Shown here: positions 1-7,470 of the stretch, one piece after another
Numbering within the stretch: the first letter of the stretch is position 1
Layout: each line of letters starts with the position of its first letter
Assembly (NCBI GenBank): GCA_963617275.1
Contig: CAVENX010000004.1
Location: 62,001-126,000, forward strand
Reading direction: 5' to 3'
Length of the DNA stretch: 64,000 bases
Source: Limivicinus sp963617275
GTDB taxonomy: Bacteria; Bacillota; Clostridia; Oscillospirales; Oscillospiraceae
Made by a program: the position numbers and the translations under genes
The notes under the pieces: model-generated
Seen by the model: only the letters and a program-made list of their open reading frames with translations
Told to the model about the DNA's origin: nothing
The model's database searches: none

Positions 1-2
1 AA

Positions 3-158
3 CAGCGTGAGGAAGCCTATAAGCGGGTGGAGGAAGCCAAAGCCACTGCAAAATATATGGACAACAAGGTTGCACACTACGAGGCTATTCTTGCAGGGCT
101 TGCTCCGGATGATACCAACCCGAAAAACTGGACGGTCGAAAACAGACCGAAGCATTGA
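3..158 (+). CDS. C-terminal end of a MerR-family regulator (partial)
   Basis: The frame is open at the left edge and ends at the TGA at 156-158, leaving the last 51 residues. They read as a charged helix (REEAYKRVEEAKATAKYMDN) followed by VAHYEAILAGL and a polar tail. That is the antiparallel coiled-coil dimerisation helix typical of MerR/BltR-type regulators. The DNA-binding half lies outside the window, so family assignment rests on the coiled coil alone. It points the opposite way to the ParB remnant that follows. Confidence 0.55.
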   Translation, partial: QREEAYKRVEEAKATAKYMDNKVAHYEAILAGLAPDDTNPKNWTVENRPKH

Positions 159-171
159 GTAATACTAATTT

Positions 172-588
172 TTAATCGAATAACACATCGGCATGGACTT
201 TTACCATTTCCCGCTGATTGGGTTTTTCCTCACTCATAACAAACTGGATAACATCTTTTGTAAGTAATCCTTCCTGTTCTGCTTTGTGCATTCGCCAAGC
301 CTGCGAATAGGACGGGGTGCAATCATTCATCTTGCACTGTTCTAATACATCTTGTTGGCGGCTTTCATTGAGATACGAAAGTTCCACACCGACGGACAGT
401 GCAATTTCACCTTTATCCATCTTTTCGAGAAATTCCGGAATAAGATAAGTCAGGCGGATATAGCGTTGCACTTGTCTGCCGCTGTCTGTATCGGAAATAT
501 TATCACGGGACTTGTGGCCAACTTGTCCACAAGCGATGCCTTGATGGGATACTGCCTCCATTTTCATTTTATAAGCAAAACCTTCGCA
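172..588 (-). pseudogene. ParB/RepB-type partition protein remnant, N-terminus lost
   Basis: The readable frame gives 131 residues from an internal Met at 567. The ParB match begins further upstream, with EGFAYKMKMEAVSHQG, which corresponds to the usual AFAYKMKLEAIKHQG segment of plasmid/ICE ParB proteins. The helix-turn-helix core GRQVQRYIRLTYLIPEF and the segment MDKGEIALSVGVELSYL follow. The N-terminal ParB/sulfiredoxin-like CTP-binding domain (about 150 residues) is absent, and sequence beyond about 590 does not resemble ParB. The segment before GRQVQ also looks a few residues short. It is a degraded gene from an integrative element or plasmid and is unlikely to be functional. Confidence 0.7.
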
Positions 589-634
589 GCCGCTTTTATT
601 GAAACGAGTCCCATCAAAAACATGCGAGAACGTC

Positions 635-680
635 TTGCTTTTTCTGAAGGACAGTGTTATAATGGTTAGCAGCGACTAAC
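635..680 (+). promoter_or_regulatory. Sigma-A promoter with inverted-repeat operator
   Basis: TTGCTT at 635-640 and TATAAT at 658-663 are 17 bp apart. Immediately downstream is GTTAGCAGCGACTAAC (665-680), with 5-bp arms GTTAG/CTAAC, placed where a repressor would block initiation. The promoter drives the XRE stub at 711 and may now serve the alpha/beta hydrolase at 890. Confidence 0.6.
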
Positions 681-710
681 GCGGAATGAATGAAAGAGAA
701 AGGAAGAAGA

Positions 711-749
711 ATGGGAGTTTCATATAACAGATTGTGGAATCTATGCTGA
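711..749 (+). pseudogene. 12-codon stub of an XRE (Cro/CI-type) regulator
   Basis: Behind a good ribosome site (AAAGGAAGAAG) the reading frame gives MGVSYNRLWNLC and then TGA. MGVSYNKLWKLL is the usual beginning of small XRE-family regulators of integrative elements. The match stops after about ten residues, so the gene appears cut by a deletion just inside its start while keeping its promoter, operator and ribosome site. The assignment depends on a very short match. Confidence 0.4.
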
Positions 750-883
750 AAATGATGCTGCCATTCGGCAAAAAATTCGCGTTGGGCTGCTTCTTCCGCT
801 CCGCAAAGCTCCACGCAAGGGAATGCGAGCAAACAAGAAAGGACATTGACTCCGTAGTCGAACGGGCGTTAAGCATGTGGTGA
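743..883 (+). pseudogene. 46-codon ORF, probable C-terminal gene fragment
   Basis: The frame reads LPFGKKFALGCFFRSAKLHA followed by a charged helix ending ERALSMW. It overlaps the XRE stub out of frame, has no ribosome site of its own, and stops 6 nt before the hydrolase start at 890. This arrangement suggests the tail of an upstream partner gene of the hydrolase, fused by deletion to the XRE start. I do not recognise the family. Confidence 0.3.
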
Positions 884-889
884 TATGGG

Positions 890-1816
890 ATGAGCCTTCT
901 ATATAGCATATTAAAACCAATCGTAAAGACGGTGGTGAAGGGCAGTTCCCTTCACAAAGAGGAGTCCTATGAGGAGTTTAAGCAGGCATCCTATGACATC
1001 CAGCGAAAATTCAAGTTTTCTCTTCCGAAAATCAAGGGATTTGAGTTTCGGGACGAAATGATGGACGGATTTCACGTCATCGTGGGAAAAAAGACCGGAA
1101 CCAAGCCGGATCGCGCGGTTGTGTACTTCCCCGGCGGTGGATCGAGGCGATGGCAGCTTCCGTATAGGGGGTCTATCAGGAATTATATTGAGGGAACAGG
1201 AGCGGAGCTTTGGATACCGCTTTATCCGCTGTTGCCGGACTATGATCTTATGGACGAAACGGAGTTTACTATTCGACTGCATGAGAAGATGCTGAAAAGG
1301 TTTCCTGCGGAGAACATCGTCTGGCTTGGAATTTCCGGCGGCGCGGATGTCCTGATGCAGGCAGGACGGCACATGGTTAAAAAATATCCAGAGCTTCCCA
1401 TGCCGGGACTGATGCTACCCGTTTCTGTGTCAGGACTATTGATGAGCGAGGATGCGAAAACGCGGATGAGAGGGATTGATTCCCGCGATCCGATCCTCCA
1501 CTGGGATATGTTTGAGACGATGGTAAAGTATTATAACCCGAACGGAGATCTTCCGCAGTACATTCTCGGCAAGGCGGATGAGGACGATTACACAGGCTTC
1601 CCTAAAATCATCATGTACTTTGGCGGAGATGAGGTTTTTGCCGGAATCGCGCCGGATTATGAAAAATCCTTCATCCGCTGCGGGGTGAAGGATTATGAGA
1701 TCAAAATAAAAGAGGGTATGCCGCACGCTTATCCAGTGTTCACGTTCCTGAAAGAAGGGCGCGAGGGCGAGAGGGAGATTATAGCGGACATCAATCGCTA
1801 TTTTGAAAGTCGCTAA
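890..1816 (+). CDS. Alpha/beta hydrolase (HSL/fold-3 esterase type)
   Basis: The 308-residue protein has the hormone-sensitive-lipase arrangement. The oxyanion loop is PGGGS (81-85), a GGG variant of the usual HGGG. The nucleophile elbow is GISGG with Ser149, followed by Asp247 in GGDEVF and His279 in MPHAYPVF, a complete Ser-Asp-His triad. The family hydrolyses short-chain esters or acetylated small molecules in the cytoplasm; the substrate is unknown. The N-terminus has a short hydrophobic stretch but no clear signal peptide. The start has only a weak ribosome site. It lies between decayed mobile-element genes and is the one apparently intact gene in the first 2.5 kb. Confidence 0.8.
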   Translation: MSLLYSILKPIVKTVVKGSSLHKEESYEEFKQASYDIQRKFKFSLPKIKGFEFRDEMMDGFHVIVGKKTGTKPDRAVVYFPGGGSRRWQLPYRGSIRNYIEGTGAELWIPLYPLLPDYDLMDETEFTIRLHEKMLKRFPAENIVWLGISGGADVLMQAGRHMVKKYPELPMPGLMLPVSVSGLLMSEDAKTRMRGIDSRDPILHWDMFETMVKYYNPNGDLPQYILGKADEDDYTGFPKIIMYFGGDEVFAGIAPDYEKSFIRCGVKDYEIKIKEGMPHAYPVFTFLKEGREGEREIIADINRYFESR

Positions 1817-1829
1817 CGGAGGAATTACA

Positions 1830-1979
1830 GTGAGTACATATAACGACATAGAGGTCGGCAAAGTGATCTCTACTCTAAAGGTCATTATCGACCGCGTCTA
1901 TGTAATCGGCGATGGAGAAGAGCATAAGGTCAATGTATTCCTGAAGGGTGAAGACTTCGAATATGCCGAACCAATGTAG
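1830..1979 (+). CDS. Small protein (49 aa), unknown
   Basis: A GTG start follows a strong GGAGG at 1818-1822. The product begins STYNDIEVGKVISTLKVIID and ends with an acidic/aromatic tail. It starts 13 nt after the hydrolase stop and probably shares its transcript. The last few codons run into sequence belonging to the sirtuin remnant in another frame, so the natural C-terminus was probably replaced by a deletion junction near 1965-1970. No family was recognised. Confidence 0.4.
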   Translation: MSTYNDIEVGKVISTLKVIIDRVYVIGDGEEHKVNVFLKGEDFEYAEPM

Positions 1980-2488
1980 ACCACTGTTTTCAGAAGGCTG
2001 GCTTTGATAAAAAGCGGCTGTTCTATACGCAAGGAGATTACGGCCTGTTCCAATGCAGTGAGCCGTGCTGTCAGGAGACTTTCGATAACAAAGCCGTGAT
2101 CCGTGAAATGGTCAAGCGGCAGGAAAATATGAAAATACCATCTGAACTTCTGCCGGTCTGCCATCACTGTGGCAAGCCTATGACCATGAATCTCCGCTGC
2201 GATGATACCTTTGTGGAAGACGAAGGCTGGCACAGAGCAGCGGAGCGGTATGAGAACTTTCTCCGCACCAGAAGTGGGCAGAGCATTCTCTTTCTGGAAC
2301 TGGGTGTAGGCTACAATACGCCGGTCATCATCAAGTACCCCTTCTGGCAGATGACGGCGAAGAACTCCCATGCCACTTATGCCTGTATCAATCAAGGGCA
2401 AGCAGTTTGTCCGCAGGAGATAGATCGGCAGGCGATCTGCATTGATGCAGATATTGGAACCACACTGAGCATTATAGTGGGAGAGTGA
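1970..2488 (+). pseudogene. SirTM-type sirtuin, 5' truncated
   Basis: Homology begins abruptly at TNVDHCFQKAGFDKKRLFYT (frame starting at 1970), well before the first ATG at 2096, and continues through CSEPC, CHHCGKPM, FVEDEGWHRAAERY, YNTPVIIKYPFWQMT and ICIDADIG. These are the zinc-binding and C-terminal Rossmann segments of class M (SirTM) sirtuins, which ADP-ribosylate or deacylate proteins. The N-terminal NAD-binding GAG motif and roughly the first 100 residues are missing. The macrodomain and lipoyl-carrier partners usual for SirTM are also absent. It is a pseudogene produced by deletion. Confidence 0.75.
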
Positions 2489-2524
2489 ATAGCAGAGAGG
2501 TGTTCCATGCTCCGTCACGATAAA

Positions 2525-2580
2525 TGCACCCCCCTAAATTGAGAACTGCACCCCCCTCTGAACCGAAGTTGCACCCCCTT
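2525..2580 (+). repeat. Three tandem TGCACCCCC repeats, possible transposon end
   Basis: TGCACCCC(C) occurs at 2525, 2547 and 2570, spaced 22 and 23 bp, with unrelated sequence between. Regularly spaced short sites of this kind are typical of multi-site transposase-binding ends (IS21/Tn7-like). No transposase is present in the window, so this would be one end only, or a remnant. Confidence 0.4.
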
Positions 2581-2619
2581 TAAGGTTTTCTATCAAAATT
2601 ACGGTTCTTTTTCATAGAT

Positions 2620-2654
2620 CCGGTGCAGTTTTACAAGACTGCACCGGTTTTTTT
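2620..2654 (+). terminator. Rho-independent terminator
   Basis: A 10-bp perfect stem CCGGTGCAGT/ACTGCACCGG (2620-2629 and 2638-2647) with an 8-nt loop is followed by seven T. It would end transcription leaving the mobile-element region. Confidence 0.75.
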
Positions 2655-2674
2655 CACGCTTGATAAACCGTGCA

Positions 2675-2714
2675 GAAAAAATGCCCCGGGTGATTTTTCC
2701 GAATCACCCGGGGC
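2675..2714 (-). terminator. Terminator of the marR gene
   Basis: A 13-bp stem GCCCCGGGTGATT/AATCACCCGGGGC (2683-2714) is followed on the minus strand by ATTTTTTC. It lies 25 nt past the marR stop. Confidence 0.8.
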
Positions 2715-2738
2715 AGTCCTTTTAAATTCGTAAGCGCA

Positions 2739-3284
2739 TTATTTTACCTTGCTCAGGATATCTACCGTTGTCTGCACGGAAGTACGCAGGGCGGAAAGCT
2801 CCTCCTCCGTCAGGCTCGAACGCAGCTTCTCCGACACGTCCGTGCGAAGCTGCTTCAGCAGCTGCCGCATATACTCCTCTCCCTTTTCCGTAAAGCGGAT
2901 ATACACATGGATACGGTTGCCGGGGTCCTCAAAGCGTTCCACAAGTCCCTGCTCGCATATAGCCGCCACGGCGCGTGTCGCCTGTTCCTTCGACGAGGAA
3001 ATATACTGTGCGGCCTCGCTCATTGTCATACTGCCTTTGTAATGCAGGACGATAAAAATGATCATCTGCGATTTGGTCAGCCCGAATTTTTTGTTTACGC
3101 CCGTCAGGCTTATAATGCGCTGAAGAATCGGCAGCAGGTGCAGCAGCGGCAGGTCTTCGTCCGGATTATTCACTTGCGCTTCCTCCGTGTCATCATGTTT
3201 CAACTCTTTATACACTGCATCCCCGATTAAGTCAACACTTTTTTGCATAAATGTTAATACTTGACATTTATCAAATATGGACAT
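2739..3284 (-). CDS. MarR-family transcriptional regulator
   Basis: The 181-residue winged-helix protein contains LTKSQMIIFIVLHYKGSMTM, the recognition helix region SSSKEQATRAVAAICEQGLV and the wing RFEDPGNRIHVYIRFTEKGE (roughly residues 70-135). MarR dimers usually repress an adjacent gene and release DNA when a ligand binds. It is divergent from a sodium:solute symporter with only 46 bp between starts, and a palindrome covers this gap, so it probably controls both. The start is uncertain: neither Met1 (3284) nor Met13 (3248) has a ribosome site, and Met1 lies inside the symporter's -10 region. Confidence 0.85.
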   Translation of the reverse strand: MSIFDKCQVLTFMQKSVDLIGDAVYKELKHDDTEEAQVNNPDEDLPLLHLLPILQRIISLTGVNKKFGLTKSQMIIFIVLHYKGSMTMSEAAQYISSSKEQATRAVAAICEQGLVERFEDPGNRIHVYIRFTEKGEEYMRQLLKQLRTDVSEKLRSSLTEEELSALRTSVQTTVDILSKVK

Positions 3285-3289
3285 ATAAT
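3261..3289 (+). promoter_or_regulatory. Sigma-A promoter of the symporter gene
   Basis: TTGACA (3261-3266) and TATAAT (3284-3289) with a 17-bp spacer form a perfect consensus. It lies inside the 5' end of marR on the opposite strand. The symporter's ribosome site AAAGGAGG is at 3317-3324. Confidence 0.8.
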
Positions 3290-3316
3290 AATTGTTGACA
3301 AATGATTATTATATGT
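3281..3316. promoter_or_regulatory. Palindromic operator, probably for MarR
   Basis: ACATATAATAAT at 3281-3292 is matched exactly by its reverse complement ATTATTATATGT at 3305-3316, a 12-bp perfect arm with a 12-bp centre. It covers the -10 box of the symporter promoter and the marR start, where a MarR dimer would block both. Confidence 0.65.
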
Positions 3317-3330
3317 AAAGGAGGAACATC

Positions 3331-4764
3331 GTGGTTCACAATGAAATTACAGGTCTTGATCTCGGTATAATCGGCATATACCTTGTCGGAATGGTGCTGA
3401 TCGGCGTGCTGTGCGTGCGCAAAGTCAAAAATGCGGACGATTACTATACTGCCGGGCGTTCCTTCGGCCCGTTCGTGCTTATGGCTACGGTATGCGCGAC
3501 CATCATCGGCGGCAGCGGACTTATGGGGCGCGCCGGCGTTGCCTATTCAAGCGGCTTCAAGGCCATTCTTACGGCTATCCCCTATCTGCTGGGCATGTTC
3601 ATCTTCTCCGGAATTTCCGGCAGGATATCTGACATCGGCTTCAAATACGGCCTCACCTCAATACCCGAGCTTTTTGAACGGCGCTTCGGCAAAACGGCAA
3701 AGCTGATACTGTCCGTGATGATTGCATTCACTATGATGGGCACCGTGGCTTCACAGGTAACCGCCACCGCGACGATCATCAACATGCTCGGCGGCGAGAT
3801 CGGCATATCCTACGAAATGGGCGCATTTATCGCCAGCCTCGTGTTTATTATTTATACAGCCACCTCCGGTCTGTTCGGCGTGGTATATACGGACGTGCTG
3901 CAATTTTATATGCTGCTCCTTTTCGTGTATATACTTATCCCCACGGCTTCTTTGGTTGAAGTGGGCGGGCTTGCAAACTTCACAAAAAATCTCTCTCCGG
4001 AGCTTTTCAAGCCCTATATAAACGGTGATATTCTCGGCGATATCGTGACCTACCTTGTCTTCACAATGGCGGGCGCGGAAATGTGGCAGAGAGCGTTTGC
4101 CGCAAAGGACCGCAGGAGCGCCAAGGAAGGCATGTTCCTCGGCACGGCGGTCTACGGCGTAACGATAATCCTTGTATGGTTCATGGGCGTTGTCGCGCAC
4201 CAGATTATAGGCGACGATGTTCTTTCGGTCTACGGTTCAACGGACGCGGTCGTCCCGGCGCTTGCGATCAAGGTTCTTCCCGCCGGTCTTACCGGGCTTG
4301 CCCTTGCCGGTATTCTTTCCGTCATCATGTCCACGGCGGACAGCTACCTGCTCGTGTCCGTGCAGACCTGCGTTCACGACATAGGAAAAACCGTCGATCC
4401 GGATATGTCCGGGAAAAAAGAAATTCTGCTCTCCCGTATTTTCTCCGTGATCCTGCCTCTCGGGGCTTTGGCGATAGCGCTGTATATACAGAACGCCTAT
4501 AAGATACTCATGTTCGCATGGAGCTTTTACGCGGCGGCCGCCGGTATTCCGGCGTTCGCGGCGCTGTTCTGGAAGAAGGCAACAAAGCCCGGAATTATCG
4601 TGGGCATGGCGGCCGGCTTCGTCGTGTGCGTCGGGTGGAAGCTCCTCGGCACGCCGTTTGACCTCGGTCCTACCGTCCCCGGCGCAATAGCCTGCGCAAT
4701 AGCAACTGTCGGCGTAAGCCTTGCGACATACAAAACCCATCCCTCTGAAATGCTGAGCGTGTGA
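3331..4764 (+). CDS. Sodium:solute symporter (SSS family)
   Basis: The 477-residue membrane protein has about 13 hydrophobic segments. Its N-terminus DYYTAGRSFGPFVLMATVCA, followed by IIGGSGLMGRAG, is the SSS/SSF core (TC 2.A.21), which couples sodium entry to uptake of a sugar, amino acid, carboxylate or vitamin. The substrate cannot be told from sequence. It starts at GTG behind a strong AAAGGAGG. It is divergent from marR and followed by a hairpin terminator, so it is probably monocistronic and ligand-induced. Confidence 0.88.
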   Translation: MVHNEITGLDLGIIGIYLVGMVLIGVLCVRKVKNADDYYTAGRSFGPFVLMATVCATIIGGSGLMGRAGVAYSSGFKAILTAIPYLLGMFIFSGISGRISDIGFKYGLTSIPELFERRFGKTAKLILSVMIAFTMMGTVASQVTATATIINMLGGEIGISYEMGAFIASLVFIIYTATSGLFGVVYTDVLQFYMLLLFVYILIPTASLVEVGGLANFTKNLSPELFKPYINGDILGDIVTYLVFTMAGAEMWQRAFAAKDRRSAKEGMFLGTAVYGVTIILVWFMGVVAHQIIGDDVLSVYGSTDAVVPALAIKVLPAGLTGLALAGILSVIMSTADSYLLVSVQTCVHDIGKTVDPDMSGKKEILLSRIFSVILPLGALAIALYIQNAYKILMFAWSFYAAAAGIPAFAALFWKKATKPGIIVGMAAGFVVCVGWKLLGTPFDLGPTVPGAIACAIATVGVSLATYKTHPSEMLSV

Positions 4765-4803
4765 TATTCCGCACACGCCCCGGCAAGGCGCAAATATGAC
4801 GCA

Positions 4804-4852
4804 AAAGCCCCAACTCCCGAAATCATGTACGATTCGGAGGTTGGGGCTTTTC
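4804..4852. terminator. Bidirectional terminator
   Basis: AAAGCCCCAAC at 4804-4814 pairs with GTTGGGGCTTT near 4839-4849, with inner CCCGAA/TTCGG and a flanking T run. It separates the symporter from the convergent operon ending at 4875. Confidence 0.75.
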
Positions 4853-4874
4853 TCTGCCGCGCCGGTGCGGCTTT

Positions 4875-5321
4875 TTATCTGCCCTCGGGCTGATCGCCCT
4901 TGGGACGGTTTTTCAGTCTTTCACCGCGGGCGATGTTGTATTTCATGGAGTAATTGCGCAGGCACTCCTTCATCATCATCTCCGCTATTTTTACCGCTTG
5001 TCCGTTTTCGGCGTGCGCCGCGTCGTCAAATTCGAGCGCGGTTTCGATATCTTTCGCGCCGAGCAGAGCGGCGGACATGATCGCTCTGTCCTTCATAAGC
5101 TGAGTCGCCGCCGCCATTGCCGCGGCGGTGTCGATGGGCACTTCCTCCGAGGCATAATATCCAGCCTGCGTTATGATGTCCCTATGCACAGAAACGGCAA
5201 GTCTCAGAAACACATAGCCGTTCTCATCCTGCATGACGCTCTCCCCGCTGACGGTTTCGGGCATTGCTGTGCCGACGCCGTCACGCACAAGCTCTATCAT
5301 TTTTTCCGCGGTCTTTGACAT
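4875..5321 (-). CDS. NifU/IscU-N-like protein without cysteines
   Basis: The ATG at 5321 (MSKTAEKMIEL) follows AAAAGGAGACC; an upstream in-frame Met at 5345 overlaps the previous gene and is less likely. The middle of the 148-residue product (GYVFLRLAVSVHRDIITQAG, then TAAAMAAATQLMKDRAIMSA) and the helix VKIAEMMMKECLRNYSMKY resemble the layout of NifU/IscU scaffold domains. However, there is no cysteine at the cluster-ligand positions; the single Cys lies in the last helix. It cannot be a normal Fe-S scaffold. It is the last gene of the operon and directly follows the ThiF-like gene. The fold assignment is an inference from pattern, not a firm match. Confidence 0.45.
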   Translation of the reverse strand: MSKTAEKMIELVRDGVGTAMPETVSGESVMQDENGYVFLRLAVSVHRDIITQAGYYASEEVPIDTAAAMAAATQLMKDRAIMSAALLGAKDIETALEFDDAAHAENGQAVKIAEMMMKECLRNYSMKYNIARGERLKNRPKGDQPEGR

Positions 5322-6085
5322 TATAGGTCTCCTTTTCTCCCGCATACTGGACAGCCAGGCAGAGCCTTGATTTCATGCTGTTCATAAAAATTGCGGAACA
5401 GATCGACATAGACAAGCGTCCTGCGGACGGCGGGATCATCCGCCCCGCGGATCAGTATCTTCATTGCCTCGGTACATTGGACAGAGGAAATAAACGAAGG
5501 GAGGGTACTTATTATCCCCCTCGTGGACGCATCCGCGCAGTCCTCTTTCTTGGGCGCTTCGCCCGGCATAAGGCACTTGAAGCACGGCCCCCCCGGCAGG
5601 ATGTTCATCGTCATGCCCTCGCTGCCCGCAACTCCGCCGTAGATCCACGGCGTTCCGTGCCTGACGCACCGGAGGTTTATACACTCCCGTGCGGGGAAAT
5701 TATCCGTCGCGTCTACCACGACGTCAGCCCCGTCCAGAAGCGCATCCGCATTGTCGTCCGTAAGGCGTTTACAGACGGCTTCTATGCTTACATCCGAATT
5801 TATCCTCTCAAGATGCTCTTTTGCACACTCCGCCTTGAGGCGGCCAACGTCCGCCTGTTCATACAGGGTCTGCCGCTGCAAATTGCTCAGCTCTACCCTG
5901 TCGTCGTCTATGAGTATGAGTCTGCCCACACCCGCACGTGTCAGGAAAGAGGACGACGCCGTACCCAGCGCACCCTGTCCGACGATCACGACCGTCGAGG
6001 AAAGCAGTCTTTTCTGTCCCTCGGCGCCTATGCCGGAAAACGCCGTCTGGCGTGAATATCTGTCAATGTCAGTAATCTTCCTCAC
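5321..6085 (-). CDS. ThiF/MoeB/HesA-type E1-like adenylyltransferase
   Basis: The GTG at 6085 gives 254 residues and overlaps the crp stop by 17 nt; the longer frame to 6184 lies inside crp. The motifs are GQGALG (36-41, nucleotide loop), Asp60-Asp62, SNLQRQ (67-72), VVDATDNF and a zinc tetrad CFKC/CPVC (Cys168, 171, 245, 248). Cys183 in EDCADASTRG sits where the catalytic Cys of ThiF/MoeB lies. The family adenylates the C-terminus of a ubiquitin-like sulfur carrier for thiamine, molybdopterin or Fe-S chemistry. No carrier protein with a GG tail is encoded nearby. The molybdenum hydroxylase just upstream suggests a role in its cofactor or sulfur supply. Confidence 0.85.
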   Translation of the reverse strand: MRKITDIDRYSRQTAFSGIGAEGQKRLLSSTVVIVGQGALGTASSSFLTRAGVGRLILIDDDRVELSNLQRQTLYEQADVGRLKAECAKEHLERINSDVSIEAVCKRLTDDNADALLDGADVVVDATDNFPARECINLRCVRHGTPWIYGGVAGSEGMTMNILPGGPCFKCLMPGEAPKKEDCADASTRGIISTLPSFISSVQCTEAMKILIRGADDPAVRRTLVYVDLFRNFYEQHEIKALPGCPVCGRKGDL

Positions 6086-6788
6086 ACTTCTCTCTGTACG
6101 CGATAAGCCCTTCCATATTCCTGATGCCGATACGGCTTGTCTGCATATCCACAAAACCGAGATCCTCAAGCGTATGCAGCTCACGGAAGCAGGTAACGCG
6201 GTTCATGTACAGCATATCGGCTATCTGCTTCTGCGTCATGCGTTCGCCAAGATAAATTATGCCGTTGACCTTCTGCCCGCCGCGTATCGCCATCGTGATC
6301 AGGAAGTCACTTACAAGCCAGCTCGCGTTGTGGGTGATCGTTTTTCTGAAAAGGTCCTCCAGCACAAGGAGATTTCTCGTCTGCTGGGCAAAAACGGCGT
6401 GCATGAACTTCTGGTCGGTATTCAGCAGCTGCCGCACTTTTACAATGGATATGGAGTAAACGGCGGTCTTCTCCTTGACCTCGTAGCAGCAGGCCGCAGG
6501 GTGCTCAAAAAGAATATGCTCGCACATCAGGAAAGAGCCGGCGGAACAGCAGTCGATTATCCTGCGTTTCCCCTTCTGACTCTCGCATACCATGACGCTC
6601 CCGCTGTCGATAAAAAAGCAGTCCTCGACCTTTTCGCCTGCGGCCGCTATCAATTCGCCTTTTTCGTATTCAAGGCGAAAGCGCTTTTTCTTCAGTTTTT
6701 TCCGGAGATAGGCGCTGTCCAGAAAAGAATCCGCCCCGTTGAAATACCTGTAATCGGCGGCAGGGATATCGTTGTTCCACGTATCCAT
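6069..6788 (-). CDS. Crp/Fnr-family transcriptional regulator
   Basis: The 239-residue protein has an N-terminal cyclic-nucleotide-binding-type beta-roll (about residues 35-130, with GELIAAAGEKVEDCFFIDSG), a long dimer helix, and a C-terminal winged helix TQKQIADMLYMNRVTCFREL. There is no Fnr-type cysteine cluster at the N-terminus. The recognition helix lacks the usual E-x-x-S-R residues, so its site should differ from the CRP and FNR consensus. It is embedded in the operon between the NTPase and ThiF genes. Two 16-bp palindromes at 15007 and 16805 are candidate targets. Confidence 0.88.
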   Translation of the reverse strand: MDTWNNDIPAADYRYFNGADSFLDSAYLRKKLKKKRFRLEYEKGELIAAAGEKVEDCFFIDSGSVMVCESQKGKRRIIDCCSAGSFLMCEHILFEHPAACCYEVKEKTAVYSISIVKVRQLLNTDQKFMHAVFAQQTRNLLVLEDLFRKTITHNASWLVSDFLITMAIRGGQKVNGIIYLGERMTQKQIADMLYMNRVTCFRELHTLEDLGFVDMQTSRIGIRNMEGLIAYREKCEEDY

Positions 6789-6848
6789 ATTTATTCCCCC
6801 AATTATTCGGTCAGCCGCAAGGCTCAGCTTTTGCGGCCGCCTCCCCTT

Positions 6849-7469
6849 TTACTTATAATCAGGTTTATACTCCGGCGGAAATTCCGGACGCCTGCGCCTT
6901 GCGCGCAGCTTCATTAGCGGGTCGAACTTGTCATGGTGCGCCTTGTCCAGCACCGCCTCCGCCCAGCGTCTCATAGCGGCTACGGCTTCATCCTGCGGCA
7001 GCGTGTCCGTGTCGAGGATAATTGTGTCTTCATCCCGCTCAAGCATGGAGAGAAGGCGGTCATATTCCGCCTTGTTCCCTGCGTCCTCACGTGCGGCGAT
7101 AACGCCCATGAGCGCCGCGCCGCTTTCAAGCAGCTCCTCGAGCTTCGCGGCAAGCCCCGCGTCGGAAAGCTCATCCCCTAAAACCGGGTCAAGACAGCCC
7201 ATTGATCTGGAGACGATCTCTTCTGTCATCGCCGGATAGTTTGCCAGAAACTTTGCCTTATCATACACAGCGTCGGCAAACATCCCCGCCGGCATATGAT
7301 CCGCCGCCGCTTCTCTCGGTTCAAGAAGCGCCGGAATATGCTTTTCCCCGTCCTCGAGGTCTATCACGATATAGCCGCCGGAAAGCGGGCGCATATCCGA
7401 CAAAGCGCGAATAAGCAAAGAGGTTTTCCCGCTTTGCTTTTCGCCTTTCAGAAACAAACGTCTTTCCAT
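6849..7469 (-). CDS. P-loop NTPase (THEP1/NTPase_1-like)
   Basis: The 206-residue protein opens with a Walker A loop GEKQSGKTSLL (residues 9-19). A strand GGYIVIDLEDG follows, then a long helical segment, and a Walker B-like EDTIILDTDTL. The C-terminus is basic (LRARRRRPEFPPEYKPDYK). The small size and early P-loop resemble THEP1-like NTPases, which occur beside molybdenum-hydroxylase maturation genes. One base separates it from the preceding zinc-ribbon gene, so they are translationally linked. The function is not established. Confidence 0.6.
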   Translation of the reverse strand: MERRLFLKGEKQSGKTSLLIRALSDMRPLSGGYIVIDLEDGEKHIPALLEPREAAADHMPAGMFADAVYDKAKFLANYPAMTEEIVSRSMGCLDPVLGDELSDAGLAAKLEELLESGAALMGVIAAREDAGNKAEYDRLLSMLERDEDTIILDTDTLPQDEAVAAMRRWAEAVLDKAHHDKFDPLMKLRARRRRPEFPPEYKPDYK

Positions 7470-7470
7470 A

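Noticed and set aside
3281..3316. Palindrome considered as a transposon end
   Set aside because: It lies exactly over two divergent promoters beside a marR gene, so an operator is the simpler reading.
5375..6917. Plus-strand frames opposite the ThiF and Crp genes
   Set aside because: Shadows of two conserved minus-strand genes; no ribosome sites and no recognisable domains.
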